Shown: piece by piece, positions 16,988 to 25,017 of the stretch
How the letters are laid out: each line of letters starts with the position of its first letter
Numbering within the stretch: the first letter of the stretch is position 1
Source of the DNA: an uncultured Acidobacteriota bacterium
Lineage (GTDB): Bacteria; Acidobacteriota; Terriglobia; Bryobacterales; Bryobacteraceae
DNA length: 64,000 nucleotides
Assembly: GCA_902825945.1 (NCBI GenBank)
Contig: CADECY010000026.1
Coordinates: forward strand, 1-64,000
Reading direction: 5' to 3'
Position numbers and translations under genes: made by a program
Notes under the pieces: generated by a model
Told to the model about the DNA's origin: nothing
What the model saw: only the letters and a program-made list of their open reading frames with translations
Database searches by the model: none

Positions 16988-18192
16988 CGTTGGGCCGCGC
17001 CCGCGCGTCCCATCACCGGCCATGCGTCGACGATGTTGTCGCCTTTGGCGATGTAGTAGCGGTCGTAGACGTTGGTGGTCGAGTCGAGGTGGGTCGGGTA
17101 GAGTTCCACTTTGTCGCCCAGCTTCAGGTCACGGTCGCCCGGCTGCCAGGAGACGAGCCCGTACTCGGCGCCCTGCGCTCCCACCTTCATGTCGGGGCGT
17201 CCCTTCACAGTGTCGGTGTCCTTGACCATGCCCTTGAGTCCGCAGTCGATCGTCGCCATGCCCGGATGCTGGCGCACAACCGCGGTCGTGAGGATCGTGA
17301 GCGACTGCGCGAAGTCGTCGTAGATCGCGTTGCCAGCCTTGCTGCCGATCTTGATGTAGCCGGTGTCCATGAACATGTACGAGCCGGCCTGGAGTTCAGT
17401 GAGGTAGCCGGGATCGATGTTGTAGGTCCCGGTCGAACCGCCGGACTTGATGTTCACCGGAATGCCCGCCTTCTTGCAGAGCTCGGCGGTCTCGAGCATG
17501 CCCGCGATGTCGGCCATCGACTTCGCCTTGCGCGCTTCCCATCCCTTGGTGTGCGAAGCGCCGCCCGAGTAAGCCATCAGTCCGCTGAACGCCAGGTTCT
17601 TGCGATTCTTCACGATGTCCTGCGCGAGCGCGAGCGCCTTCTGTCCGGGCTCGATGCCCGCGCGCTTCAGGCCCGCGTTGATGTCGACGATCACATTCAC
17701 CTTGGCCCTGGCCGCACCGGCCGCCGCGTCGAGGGACTCGGCCATCACGATGTCATCGACAATCATGTGGAAAGTCGTGTCGCGTTTGGCGAGGGCCACC
17801 ATGCGGTTCGTCTTTTCCTTGCCAGCGGCCTGACGGGTGAGCAGGACGCCCTTGACTCCGGAGCCGCTCATCAGTTCGGCTTCCGCTTCCGTCGCCACCG
17901 TAACGCCAATGGAGCCGAGCGCGACCTGGCGCTTTGCGATGTCGATGGACTTGTGGATCTTCACGTGTCCGCGGAAGTTCAGGTTGTTGGCCTTGCAATG
18001 GCTGGCCATGTGATTCAGGTTCTTCTCGAACAGGTCGATATCGAGAACCATCGAGGGCGTGGGAAGATCCTCGCGGGTGAGTCCGCGGAAGTCCTTCTTG
18101 GCAAAGCGTGATTCGATGTTCGCGGATTTCGCTGCGGCCATGGCGGACGCCGTGGCGAGCGTGTTGATGAAAAATGCTCGGCGGGTGTTCAT
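16984..18192 (-). CDS. DSD1-family PLP enzyme (D-threonine aldolase / D-serine dehydratase-like)
   Basis: 402 aa from ATG 18192; the TTG at 18243 would also overlap the upstream gene but adds no features. The N-terminus has a twin-arginine-like leader (NTRRAFFINTLATASAMAAA), which suggests export. The alanine-racemase-type barrel starts at TPSMVLDIDLF, with the PLP lysine in GHVKIHKS (family form RPHxKTHK, here with Gly for Pro). It continues with IVDINAGLKRAG and GGSTGTY. The C-terminal beta domain keeps the metal-site region PTHLD. The upstream DUF1549/DUF1501 genes lie on the same strand, so it is the last gene of a three-gene unit. Confidence 0.82.
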   Translation of the reverse strand: MNTRRAFFINTLATASAMAAAKSANIESRFAKKDFRGLTREDLPTPSMVLDIDLFEKNLNHMASHCKANNLNFRGHVKIHKSIDIAKRQVALGSIGVTVATEAEAELMSGSGVKGVLLTRQAAGKEKTNRMVALAKRDTTFHMIVDDIVMAESLDAAAGAARAKVNVIVDINAGLKRAGIEPGQKALALAQDIVKNRKNLAFSGLMAYSGGASHTKGWEARKAKSMADIAGMLETAELCKKAGIPVNIKSGGSTGTYNIDPGYLTELQAGSYMFMDTGYIKIGSKAGNAIYDDFAQSLTILTTAVVRQHPGMATIDCGLKGMVKDTDTVKGRPDMKVGAQGAEYGLVSWQPGDRDLKLGDKVELYPTHLDSTTNVYDRYYIAKGDNIVDAWPVMGRAGAAQR

Positions 18193-18239
18193 CTTGAAGG
18201 CGATTCTATCAGGATACGGAGCCCGTTTGCGCGGGCGGG

Positions 18240-19598
18240 TCAAACGTAGAGATCCGCCACCTCGCGGAAATTGACCACTTTGGTGCCGGCGGCTGGATCG
18301 ACGTAGACGAAATCGCGTCCCGATGGCATCCTGGTCAGGCGCTTGCTCCAGTCGATTCCGAGCGCGCTGTGGATCGTCGCGCAGACATCCTCGGTGTACA
18401 CCGGCCGGTTGCCGGACCAGCCGAATTCCGTGATCTTGGCGCCCTGTTCGTCGGTTGCGCCATAGACACGGCCACCCTTGACTCCGGCGCCCGCGAAGAG
18501 CGCGAACATCGTGTCGGCGTAATGCTCGCGCCCGGCAATCGGCGTCAGATCGCCCGGCGTGCGGCCGAACTCACCCTTGCAGACGACCAAAGTCGAATCG
18601 AAAAGCTTCATCCGCTTCAGGTCATGGATCAAGGCCGCGAACGCGGGATCGAAGTCACCGCACGTCTTGTAGAGTCCGCCCTTGCTGTCCTTGCCGTAGA
18701 TCGCGCTGTGATGATCCCAGCCAGGCTGGGTCACGAGCAGGAATCGCGCGCCGGCGTCGGCGGCCACCATGTTCCGCGCAATGACGCAGGCATCGCCGAA
18801 CGGCGACGATCCGTAGGCCTTGCGATCCTCCGGAGCGAGCTTCATCACCGAAGAGATCTTCGGATGGGTGAGCATCCTGTTCACCGCGCGGCCGAAGCTC
18901 TCGAACTGACGCATGCCTTGCGGAGAGGTGTCGTCGAGCGCTGATCGCGACGTGTCCATGCGCTTCAGCATCTCCCAGCGGCGTGCGTAGCGGGCCTGCT
19001 CGGCGGGGTCGAGCACGAAAGGCAGATTCCCATCGCGAAGGTCGAGCGTCAGCGGCGAACAGTCGGAAGGCAGGCTCCCCTCCGTCTGGAGCGGTCCGTA
19101 CATCGTGCTCGACTCGTAGTTCATCGCGACGAACGGTGGAAGAAAGTCCGTCGAACGGCGCCGCTCGAGGAACTCGTAGGCGATCACCGCGCCGAGCGCC
19201 GGCGTTTCCTCGATTCGCGCCGGACTCACCGCGTGGCCCGTCTTCAGATAATACTGCCCGCGTGAGTGGACCGTTTCCCAAGCCTGCGCGGAGCGGATCA
19301 CGGCTAGGTCGCCGAGCACGCCCGCAGTCTTCGGCAGAAGCCCATAGGGAAATTCGTAGCCCTGCGGCGCTTTCCGGACATCGCGGTTCTCCGGTGCCCA
19401 CTTGCCGTGCTTGATGTCGAACATGTCCATCTGCGACGGACCGCCCTGGAGGTTCAGGAAGATCACCGCCTTGGCGTTGCCGCGCGGCGTCACACGCGAC
19501 TGCGCGCGAACACGAGCGGCGAACGGCGCGACATCGAACCCGGCCACCGAGAGCGCGCCGAGCTTCACGAGAGAGCGTCGATTCAGTTGCATGGGCAT
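18240..19598 (-). CDS. DUF1501 protein with Tat leader
   Basis: 452 aa. A twin-arginine leader (NRRSLVKLGALSVAGF) is followed by the DUF1501 / sulfatase-like fold, with AVIFLNLQGGPSQMDMFDIK near the start and LLVTQPGWDHH and VVCKGEFGRTP further on. DUF1501 proteins belong to the alkaline-phosphatase-like superfamily and are almost always next to DUF1549/DUF1553 proteins, as here: two bases separate the genes. They are abundant in Planctomycetes and Acidobacteria. The biochemical role is not established; a hydrolytic role on polysaccharide esters is only an inference. Confidence 0.88.
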   Translation of the reverse strand: MPMQLNRRSLVKLGALSVAGFDVAPFAARVRAQSRVTPRGNAKAVIFLNLQGGPSQMDMFDIKHGKWAPENRDVRKAPQGYEFPYGLLPKTAGVLGDLAVIRSAQAWETVHSRGQYYLKTGHAVSPARIEETPALGAVIAYEFLERRRSTDFLPPFVAMNYESSTMYGPLQTEGSLPSDCSPLTLDLRDGNLPFVLDPAEQARYARRWEMLKRMDTSRSALDDTSPQGMRQFESFGRAVNRMLTHPKISSVMKLAPEDRKAYGSSPFGDACVIARNMVAADAGARFLLVTQPGWDHHSAIYGKDSKGGLYKTCGDFDPAFAALIHDLKRMKLFDSTLVVCKGEFGRTPGDLTPIAGREHYADTMFALFAGAGVKGGRVYGATDEQGAKITEFGWSGNRPVYTEDVCATIHSALGIDWSKRLTRMPSGRDFVYVDPAAGTKVVNFREVADLYV

Positions 19599-19600
19599 CG

Positions 19601-21295
19601 TCAGTAGAAGAGGAAATCCAGCCGGTTGATCAGCACCCAGACGAGGTCCTCGGCGCCTTGCTCACGATATTCGCGCATCACCTCCACGCCGAGTTCGCGC
19701 TCCTGGGTGGAAGGCATCCGCGAGAGCGCCGCCATGTACAACTCGTCGACGATCACGGCGTTGCCCTTTTGCGGATCGGCGCGCAGCAAGGCTTCCAACC
19801 GGCTCCCCTTGGTGACCTTGATCCGCTCGCGCACCGTCTTGTCGTTCATCAGCACGGCGGCTTGCACCATCGAGGGTTTGCGCGTGGACTGGATCGCGTA
19901 TCGATCGCACTGACCGAAGGCTTGCAGAATCTTGATGAGTCCACGATCGGCGCGCTCGACATCCATCGGCGAGCGCGTTTGCATGACGCCGGCCGCCTTC
20001 TTGTCGGCGTAGGTGACTTTGATCGACTGCGGCGCACCAGTCACCTGCGCGATCGCGTCCCATGTCTGTTCGGCGGAAAGACGGCGGGTGAAGCGGCGCG
20101 CGTAGAGCGCGTCATGGGCAGGCTTCCAACCCTTCGGCGCTTGGCCCGAGCGCTGGTAGGCGCGCGAACTCAGGATGAGCTTCATCAAGCGGCGCAGGTC
20201 GTGTCCGTTGTCACGGAAATCGGCCGCGAGCGCGTCGAGCAGTTCCGGATGCGTCGGCTGAATCGTCCACGGCGCGGGTGGCGGATTCTTCGGATCCTGC
20301 CGCGCCAGATCGAATTCGAACGGCGGATCGACGATGCCGCGGCCCATTAGTTCCGCCCAGAACAGATTCACCGCCGCGCGCGCGAACTGCGGATGCGCGG
20401 TGAGCATCCGTGCGTAGGCCTGTCGCGGATTCTCGCCCGGCAAGGCGCGCTCGCCACTTAGCAGGAACGCGGGTGTGATGTCGGCCTTCCTGTTGCGCGG
20501 CGGACGCAGCGAACTGCGCGAGGCGAGGTCATAACCCTTGCGCGAATCCTTCACCTGGAAGTGCGGGAAGCGTCCGAATGAAGGATCGATGAAGGTCTTG
20601 CCGAAGAAGCTCGCCTGCCGCCACAGTTCCTCGCGCTTGCGCTGCGTGAGCCACAGATTCACCTTCTCGAGATGCCGCGCGCCGTCATGGCAGGAGATGC
20701 ACTCCGCGTTGACGCCGAGAAACAGCTTGGTGGTGTTGATTGCGATCTCGTCCGCGGTGTCCTCGTGGTTCATCTGGTAGCCGTCGCCTTCGAAGACGTG
20801 GCTGCGGGCGATAAAGTTGGCCTCGCCATCGGACCACGTCGAAGTGGCGGAGGCCGTGATCAGCCCGCGCACGAATTCGTCATAGGGTACGTTCAGCGTG
20901 AGCGAGCGGTAGATGTGATCGTAGAAGGCGTTGATGCCCTCGCTGAGCAATTCGCCGTTGCGGAACAGGTCGCAGAAGAAGTAGGTCCAGCGGTCGAGGA
21001 ACGGAGCTTCCTTGATCGACCGCATTCCGCTCACCGGCAGGGCCGGAAACAGCGAATCGATGAGTTTCGCGCGCTTGTCCGCATCCGGATCGGCGAGGAA
21101 CTTCCGCGTCAGCTCCGGGTCGGGCAGGCGTCCGGTGAGGTCGAGGTGGACGCGGCGGATGAACTCGGCATCGGTGGCGGGTTCGGCCACGGGGGCCGAG
21201 GTCTCGGCAAGCTTGGCGTCGATAAAGCGGTCGATCAGGTTCTCGCCGGCTTGGGCGGTGGACAGAGCCGCCCAGCAGAGCAACCAGGTGCGCAT
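19601..21295 (-). CDS. DUF1549/DUF1553 secreted protein
   Basis: 564 aa. A signal peptide (WLLCWAALSTAQA) is followed by DUF1549 at about residues 20-230, starting LIDRFIDAKL and including the family signature RRVHLDLTGRLPDP. A CISCHDG segment forms a single CxxCH site, which may hold heme. DUF1553 covers about 285-550 (AVNLFWAELMGRGIVDPP). The planctomycete-type cytochrome c domain that often precedes DUF1549 is absent. First gene of the unit with DUF1501 and the PLP enzyme. Confidence 0.87.
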   Translation of the reverse strand: MRTWLLCWAALSTAQAGENLIDRFIDAKLAETSAPVAEPATDAEFIRRVHLDLTGRLPDPELTRKFLADPDADKRAKLIDSLFPALPVSGMRSIKEAPFLDRWTYFFCDLFRNGELLSEGINAFYDHIYRSLTLNVPYDEFVRGLITASATSTWSDGEANFIARSHVFEGDGYQMNHEDTADEIAINTTKLFLGVNAECISCHDGARHLEKVNLWLTQRKREELWRQASFFGKTFIDPSFGRFPHFQVKDSRKGYDLASRSSLRPPRNRKADITPAFLLSGERALPGENPRQAYARMLTAHPQFARAAVNLFWAELMGRGIVDPPFEFDLARQDPKNPPPAPWTIQPTHPELLDALAADFRDNGHDLRRLMKLILSSRAYQRSGQAPKGWKPAHDALYARRFTRRLSAEQTWDAIAQVTGAPQSIKVTYADKKAAGVMQTRSPMDVERADRGLIKILQAFGQCDRYAIQSTRKPSMVQAAVLMNDKTVRERIKVTKGSRLEALLRADPQKGNAVIVDELYMAALSRMPSTQERELGVEVMREYREQGAEDLVWVLINRLDFLFY

Positions 21296-21386
21296 GTAAT
21301 GAGCATATCGTTACGAGGCGCACCGGTGTTCCATCGCCGATGCGAGAGCCAATCTGGCTGAGATCAGCGGCCCCGTCGAAACAGCT

Positions 21387-22295
21387 TCAGCGCGCACCCG
21401 ATTTGCGGATGAACGTACCGCTGTTCAACTCGCGAATCGCCTGTTGCAACTCCTGCTGCGTGTTCATCACGATCGGACCATGCCAAGCCACCGGCTCTTC
21501 GAGCGGCTTGCCCGAGACGAGCAGGAACCGCATGCCCTCGGGCCCGGCCTCGACCGCGATCTCATCGCCGCGATCGAACAGCACCAGCGAATGGTTGCCG
21601 ATCGTGTAGGCGGGTGCCGCGTCCGGGGACCGTTCGGTGAGGACCGGCCGCGGATCGGAGGAATCGCGGAATGTGCCGGAGCCCGCGAAAACGTAGGCGA
21701 AGGCGTTGCGCGTGACATCCACTTTCAGCCGCTTCTTGCGGCCGGCCGGGACCGAGATATCGAGATAGCACGGGTCCGCTGCCACGCCTTCCACCGGTCC
21801 GCGTTGGCCCCAAAACTCGCCGCAGATGATTCGCGCCTTGGTGCCGTCGTCATCCATCACTTCGGGAATCTCGGCGGGCGCGATGTCCTGATAACGCGGA
21901 TCGGTCATCTTGTGTGCCGCGGGCAAATTCGCCCAGAGCTGGAAGCCGTGCATGCGGCCTTGCTCGTCTCCGCGCGGCATCTCCTGATGCAGGATGCCGC
22001 TCCCGGCCGTCATCCATTGGACTCCGCCGGGCGTGAGCGTTCCGCGATTGCCGAGGCTGTCCTGGTGCTCGACTTCGCCCGCGAGAACGTATGTGATCGT
22101 CTCGATCCCCCGGTGCGGATGCCACGGGAAACCCGCCATGTAGTTGCGCGGATCGTCATTGCGGAAATCGTCGAGCAGCAGGAACGGGTCGAAATCCTTC
22201 GTCTTGCCGAAGCCGAACGCGCGCTCGAGGCGCACGCCGGCTCCTTCCATCGTGGCGTGGGTGCGAGTGACCTGACGAACGGGACGCAGTGACAT
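21387..22295 (-). CDS. Pirin family protein
   Basis: 302 aa. A bicupin with the four pirin metal ligands visible: His59 and His61 in WHPHRG, His103 and Glu105 in LHQEM. Bacterial pirins are iron proteins tied to redox or quinone stress, some with quercetinase activity. It lies six bases after yceI and follows a MarR gene, a common redox-responsive grouping. Probably cytoplasmic; no leader is seen. Confidence 0.92.
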   Translation of the reverse strand: MSLRPVRQVTRTHATMEGAGVRLERAFGFGKTKDFDPFLLLDDFRNDDPRNYMAGFPWHPHRGIETITYVLAGEVEHQDSLGNRGTLTPGGVQWMTAGSGILHQEMPRGDEQGRMHGFQLWANLPAAHKMTDPRYQDIAPAEIPEVMDDDGTKARIICGEFWGQRGPVEGVAADPCYLDISVPAGRKKRLKVDVTRNAFAYVFAGSGTFRDSSDPRPVLTERSPDAAPAYTIGNHSLVLFDRGDEIAVEAGPEGMRFLLVSGKPLEEPVAWHGPIVMNTQQELQQAIRELNSGTFIRKSGAR

Positions 22296-22301
22296 ATCTC
22301 C

Positions 22302-22832
22302 TCACGCTTTCACGAACTGAGCTTCGAGTGTAATCGTAACCTGATCGCCCACGAGGATGCCGCCGGCTTCGAGCGCGGCATTCCAGGTGAGGCCGAACTC
22401 CTTGCGATCGATCTTGGTGGTCGCGGCGATGCCCACGCGCGTATTGCCCCAGGGATCGCGGGCGGGAGCCGTGGGTCCGTCCACGTGGAAGGTCACTTCG
22501 CGCGTCACGCCGTGGATGGTGAGCTCCCCGGTCACGGCCAACGTGTCCTCGTCCACCCGAGCGATCTTGCCCGAGCGGAACGTGAGTGACGGGAACGTCG
22601 CCACGTCGAAGAAGTCCGCGCTCTTCAGATGTGTGTCGCGATCAGCGTTGCCGGTGTCGATGGTGGAGGCGTCGAGCGAGGCCTCCACGCGGGAGCCGGT
22701 GATATCGCTCCCGTCCAGCGTGAGCTGGCCCGCGATTCCCTTGAAAACGCCTTTCACGTTGGCGATCATCATGTGCTTCACTTTGAACTCCGCCACGGAG
22801 TGGGCAGGGTCGAGATTCCAGGTGGTGGTCAT
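22302..22832 (-). CDS. yceI: YceI family protein
   Basis: 176 aa from the ATG at 22832 (TTTWNLDPAHS, the usual cytoplasmic-type beginning). A GTG at 22853 would add seven residues but would overlap the likely transcription start. The lipocalin-like barrel is recognised from HSVAEFKVKHMMIANVKG, ASIDTGNADRDTHLKSADFFD and GELTIHGVTREVTFHV. YceI proteins bind isoprenoid quinones or similar amphiphiles. No signal peptide. An AAGGA lies about 12 bases upstream. Confidence 0.9.
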   Translation of the reverse strand: MTTTWNLDPAHSVAEFKVKHMMIANVKGVFKGIAGQLTLDGSDITGSRVEASLDASTIDTGNADRDTHLKSADFFDVATFPSLTFRSGKIARVDEDTLAVTGELTIHGVTREVTFHVDGPTAPARDPWGNTRVGIAATTKIDRKEFGLTWNAALEAGGILVGDQVTITLEAQFVKA

Positions 22833-22858
22833 GTGCTTTCGAAATCCTTTCACTTCTT

Positions 22859-22887
22859 ATAATGCGTCAGAACGAAATTCGTTTCAA
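22859..22887 (-). promoter_or_regulatory. Promoter with embedded palindromic MarR-type operator
   Basis: Minus strand: -35 TTGAAA (22887-22882), a 17-base spacer and -10 CATTAT (22864-22859). The spacer and -35 edge contain the perfect palindrome AACGAA-A-TTCGTT (22871-22883). Transcription from here would give yceI a leader of about 20 bases. The position between marR and yceI suggests that MarR controls yceI and pirin separately from the upstream genes. Confidence 0.6.
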
Positions 22888-22909
22888 CAAATATTGATCC
22901 GCCGGAAAA

Positions 22910-23344
22910 TCACTCGAGTTCCGCCCGGCACTCTTCCAGCAGTTGCCGCAGCAGCCGTTGGCGGTCCGCACTGAGATGGCCGAGCAGCCGCCAGTGCCCG
23001 TCGAGCACGGGGCCGTCCAGACGCGCGAGCAACTCGAGTCCCGCCGGGAGGATCCGCGTCAACACCACGCGGCGGTCCTTCGTATCACGCTTGCGGCCCA
23101 CCAGTTTGCGCTTCTGGAGCCGGTCCACCAGCCGCGTGATATCCGGATCGCGCGTGATCATCCGCTCGCCGATCTCGCCGCACGTCAGCCCGTCCTCTGC
23201 TCCGCGCAGGATGCGGAGCACGTTGTACTGATTCGGCGACAGATCCTCCGCCTTCAGCAGACCGGTGACCGGACGCCCGAGCCGCTCCACCGTTCGCAGC
23301 AGGTCGAGATAGAGCGCTTCCTCGGAACTACCCCGGCGCTTCAT
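22910..23344 (-). CDS. MarR family transcriptional regulator
   Basis: 144 aa from ATG 23344, which overlaps the sialidase stop by four bases; the longer open frame upstream lies inside the sialidase gene and is rejected. The winged helix reads LSPNQYNVLRILRGAEDGLTCGEIGERM, the recognition helix is in DPDITRLVDRLQKRKLV and the wing is DTKDRRVVLTRI. No ligand-sensing cysteine is obvious. The palindrome 25 bases downstream of the stop is its best operator candidate. Confidence 0.9.
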   Translation of the reverse strand: MKRRGSSEEALYLDLLRTVERLGRPVTGLLKAEDLSPNQYNVLRILRGAEDGLTCGEIGERMITRDPDITRLVDRLQKRKLVGRKRDTKDRRVVLTRILPAGLELLARLDGPVLDGHWRLLGHLSADRQRLLRQLLEECRAELE

Positions 23345-24411
23345 CGCGGTGCCTTCCAGATCACCGCCCGCGCGAACGCCCCGTCGAGCTTGCCCGGTTC
23401 GCCGTCGACGCCATAGTACATCGTCACGATTGTCCCCGGCTCGACTTCGACCGAACTCGGATATCCGGTGTCGGTGTTGTGTGAGTCCGCCGCCAGGATC
23501 ACCGTTTCCGGATCCCAAGTCGCTCCGAGATCACGGGAGAACAGCGCGCGGACACCATACGGGCGGTTCCGCTCGCCGTGCACCAGCAGCAGCCGTCCAT
23601 CGCGCAGGACGATCGTATCGGCGGGATGTTCGTTGTCCGCCGTGATCCGCTTCGGAGCGGACCACGTGTGGCCCTGATCGCGCGAAATACACGTCGACAG
23701 AAACTGGCCGAAGTGCGAGCGCGCGACCGCGAGCAGGCGGCCATCGGGAAGGAGGGTGAGACTCGTTTCGTTGTAGTGATCGGCGATCATCGTCGCGTCG
23801 CCCCATGTGATGCCGCCATCTTTCGAGCGATACACGAGTGAAGACTCGTGTTCGAGCTTCGGACCTCGCTCGTGATAAACGTTCATGAGCAGGGTCCCGT
23901 CCGGCAACTGGACCATCTTGCCGTAAGGAGAGGCGCCGTGCTCCATCCCGACCAGCGACTTGACGGGCTCCTCCCAGGTCCGGCCACGGTCTTTCGAGCG
24001 CACGGTCCAGATGCTGTCGCGCTTCAACGGCAGCACGCGCTTGCCGTCAGGCTGATAGCTGCGGTCGATCGTGTAGCTCACGACGAGCGTGCCGTCGCGA
24101 AGTTGGCCAACCGCTGGATTGCGATCGTCCATCTCGGCGTCGGCGAGTAGGGTACGGGTCCAAGTGCGACCGCTATCGTTCGAACGGACCCAATCGAGCC
24201 GGCCTGCGGGTCCGACATGGGTCGCCCCGCCGCGCAACGCCGCGCCGATCTCTCCATTGTCGAGCTTGATCAGCACCGGAAAGTATCCGCCGCCCTTGAC
24301 CACCTCGACGCGCGCCGATTCCACCTTGCTCGCGCGCCAGACCGTGCTTTCGGCGACCAGCAGCACCGCCGCCGCCGTCCACGCAACTACACCTACGTTT
24401 CGGACCTTCAT
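23341..24411 (-). CDS. Exported sialidase-like (BNR/Asp-box) glycosidase
   Basis: 356 aa. An N-terminal hydrophobic leader (VVAWTAAAVLLVAEST) precedes a six-bladed propeller with five Asp-boxes: NDSGRTW, KDRGRTW, KDGGITW, RDQGHTW and RDLGATW. This is the exo-sialidase / BNR-repeat family. It should act outside the cytoplasm on sialic or uronic-type sugars; many environmental members have unknown substrates. It heads the transcript that continues into MarR, yceI and pirin by overlap. Confidence 0.85.
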   Translation of the reverse strand: MKVRNVGVVAWTAAAVLLVAESTVWRASKVESARVEVVKGGGYFPVLIKLDNGEIGAALRGGATHVGPAGRLDWVRSNDSGRTWTRTLLADAEMDDRNPAVGQLRDGTLVVSYTIDRSYQPDGKRVLPLKRDSIWTVRSKDRGRTWEEPVKSLVGMEHGASPYGKMVQLPDGTLLMNVYHERGPKLEHESSLVYRSKDGGITWGDATMIADHYNETSLTLLPDGRLLAVARSHFGQFLSTCISRDQGHTWSAPKRITADNEHPADTIVLRDGRLLLVHGERNRPYGVRALFSRDLGATWDPETVILAADSHNTDTGYPSSVEVEPGTIVTMYYGVDGEPGKLDGAFARAVIWKAPR

Positions 24412-24460
24412 GGAGTCTCATTGTAGCCATCTCGGAATGGGTTTGAGCCAAAATGGGAGT

Positions 24461-24933
24461 ATGGCGCGTGTACCCGTCGTCCGCCTCACCGAGGAGCGTA
24501 TCTGGCGATCGAGCGCCAGGCACAGACAAAGAGCGAGTTCGGTGATGGCGAAATGTTCGCGATGGCAGGTGGTTCCGGGAGGTACTCCCACCTTGCGATG
24601 AAGGCATGCTCGTTGCTAGACGCTCGCGTGCCACCGGGATGCACGACGTTCAGTTCCGACATGCGAATTCGCATCGCTGCCACTGGACAACAAACCTACG
24701 CTGACTGCGCCGTCGTTTGTGGGCAAGCCCAACCGAAGGCGAAGACGACATCGTTGCAGGCCCATCCTGATCGTCGAGATCCTTTCACTTCGACCGAAAC
24801 CTACCAGATGATCCCGAGCCTGCGCGATTACCTGCTGGTCCACCAGGACCGGCACCGCGTCGAACACCTTTCGAAGCTCGGCGACGGCAGTTGGAACCTC
24901 CGCATCCGCGCGGGTAACGAAGGTTCGATGTGA
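24461..24933 (+). pseudogene. Uma2 family endonuclease pseudogene
   Basis: Reading through three frames reconstructs a Uma2 (DUF820) protein: VPVVRLTEER, then LAIERQAQTKSEFGDGEMF with MAGGSGRYSHLAMKACSLL and FSSDMRIRIAATGQQTYADC. The hallmark PILIVEILS appears in a different frame near 24760-24785. Then come PSLRDYLLVHQDRHRVEHL and LGDGSWNLR. About a dozen codons between the IVEILS strand and PSLRDY are missing, and the C-terminus ends early. At least three frameshifts or deletions, so it is inactive. Uma2 genes are highly expanded in acidobacterial genomes and their function is unclear. Confidence 0.7.
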
Positions 24934-25017
24934 ACACACTCCCCGCCTCCGAGGCGGGTACCGCGAACGTGGCGATGAAGCGGACTGTTCGCGGAGCGGA
25001 GCTACCTGGCGGTGCTT

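Noticed and set aside
16726..18111. Plus-strand frame of 461 codons across the GNAT and PLP-enzyme genes
   Set aside because: It crosses two confidently identified genes and has no family match.
23341..23518. Longer MarR protein starting at 23518
   Set aside because: The added 58 residues lie within the sialidase gene and do not resemble MarR; the ATG at 23344 fits the family.
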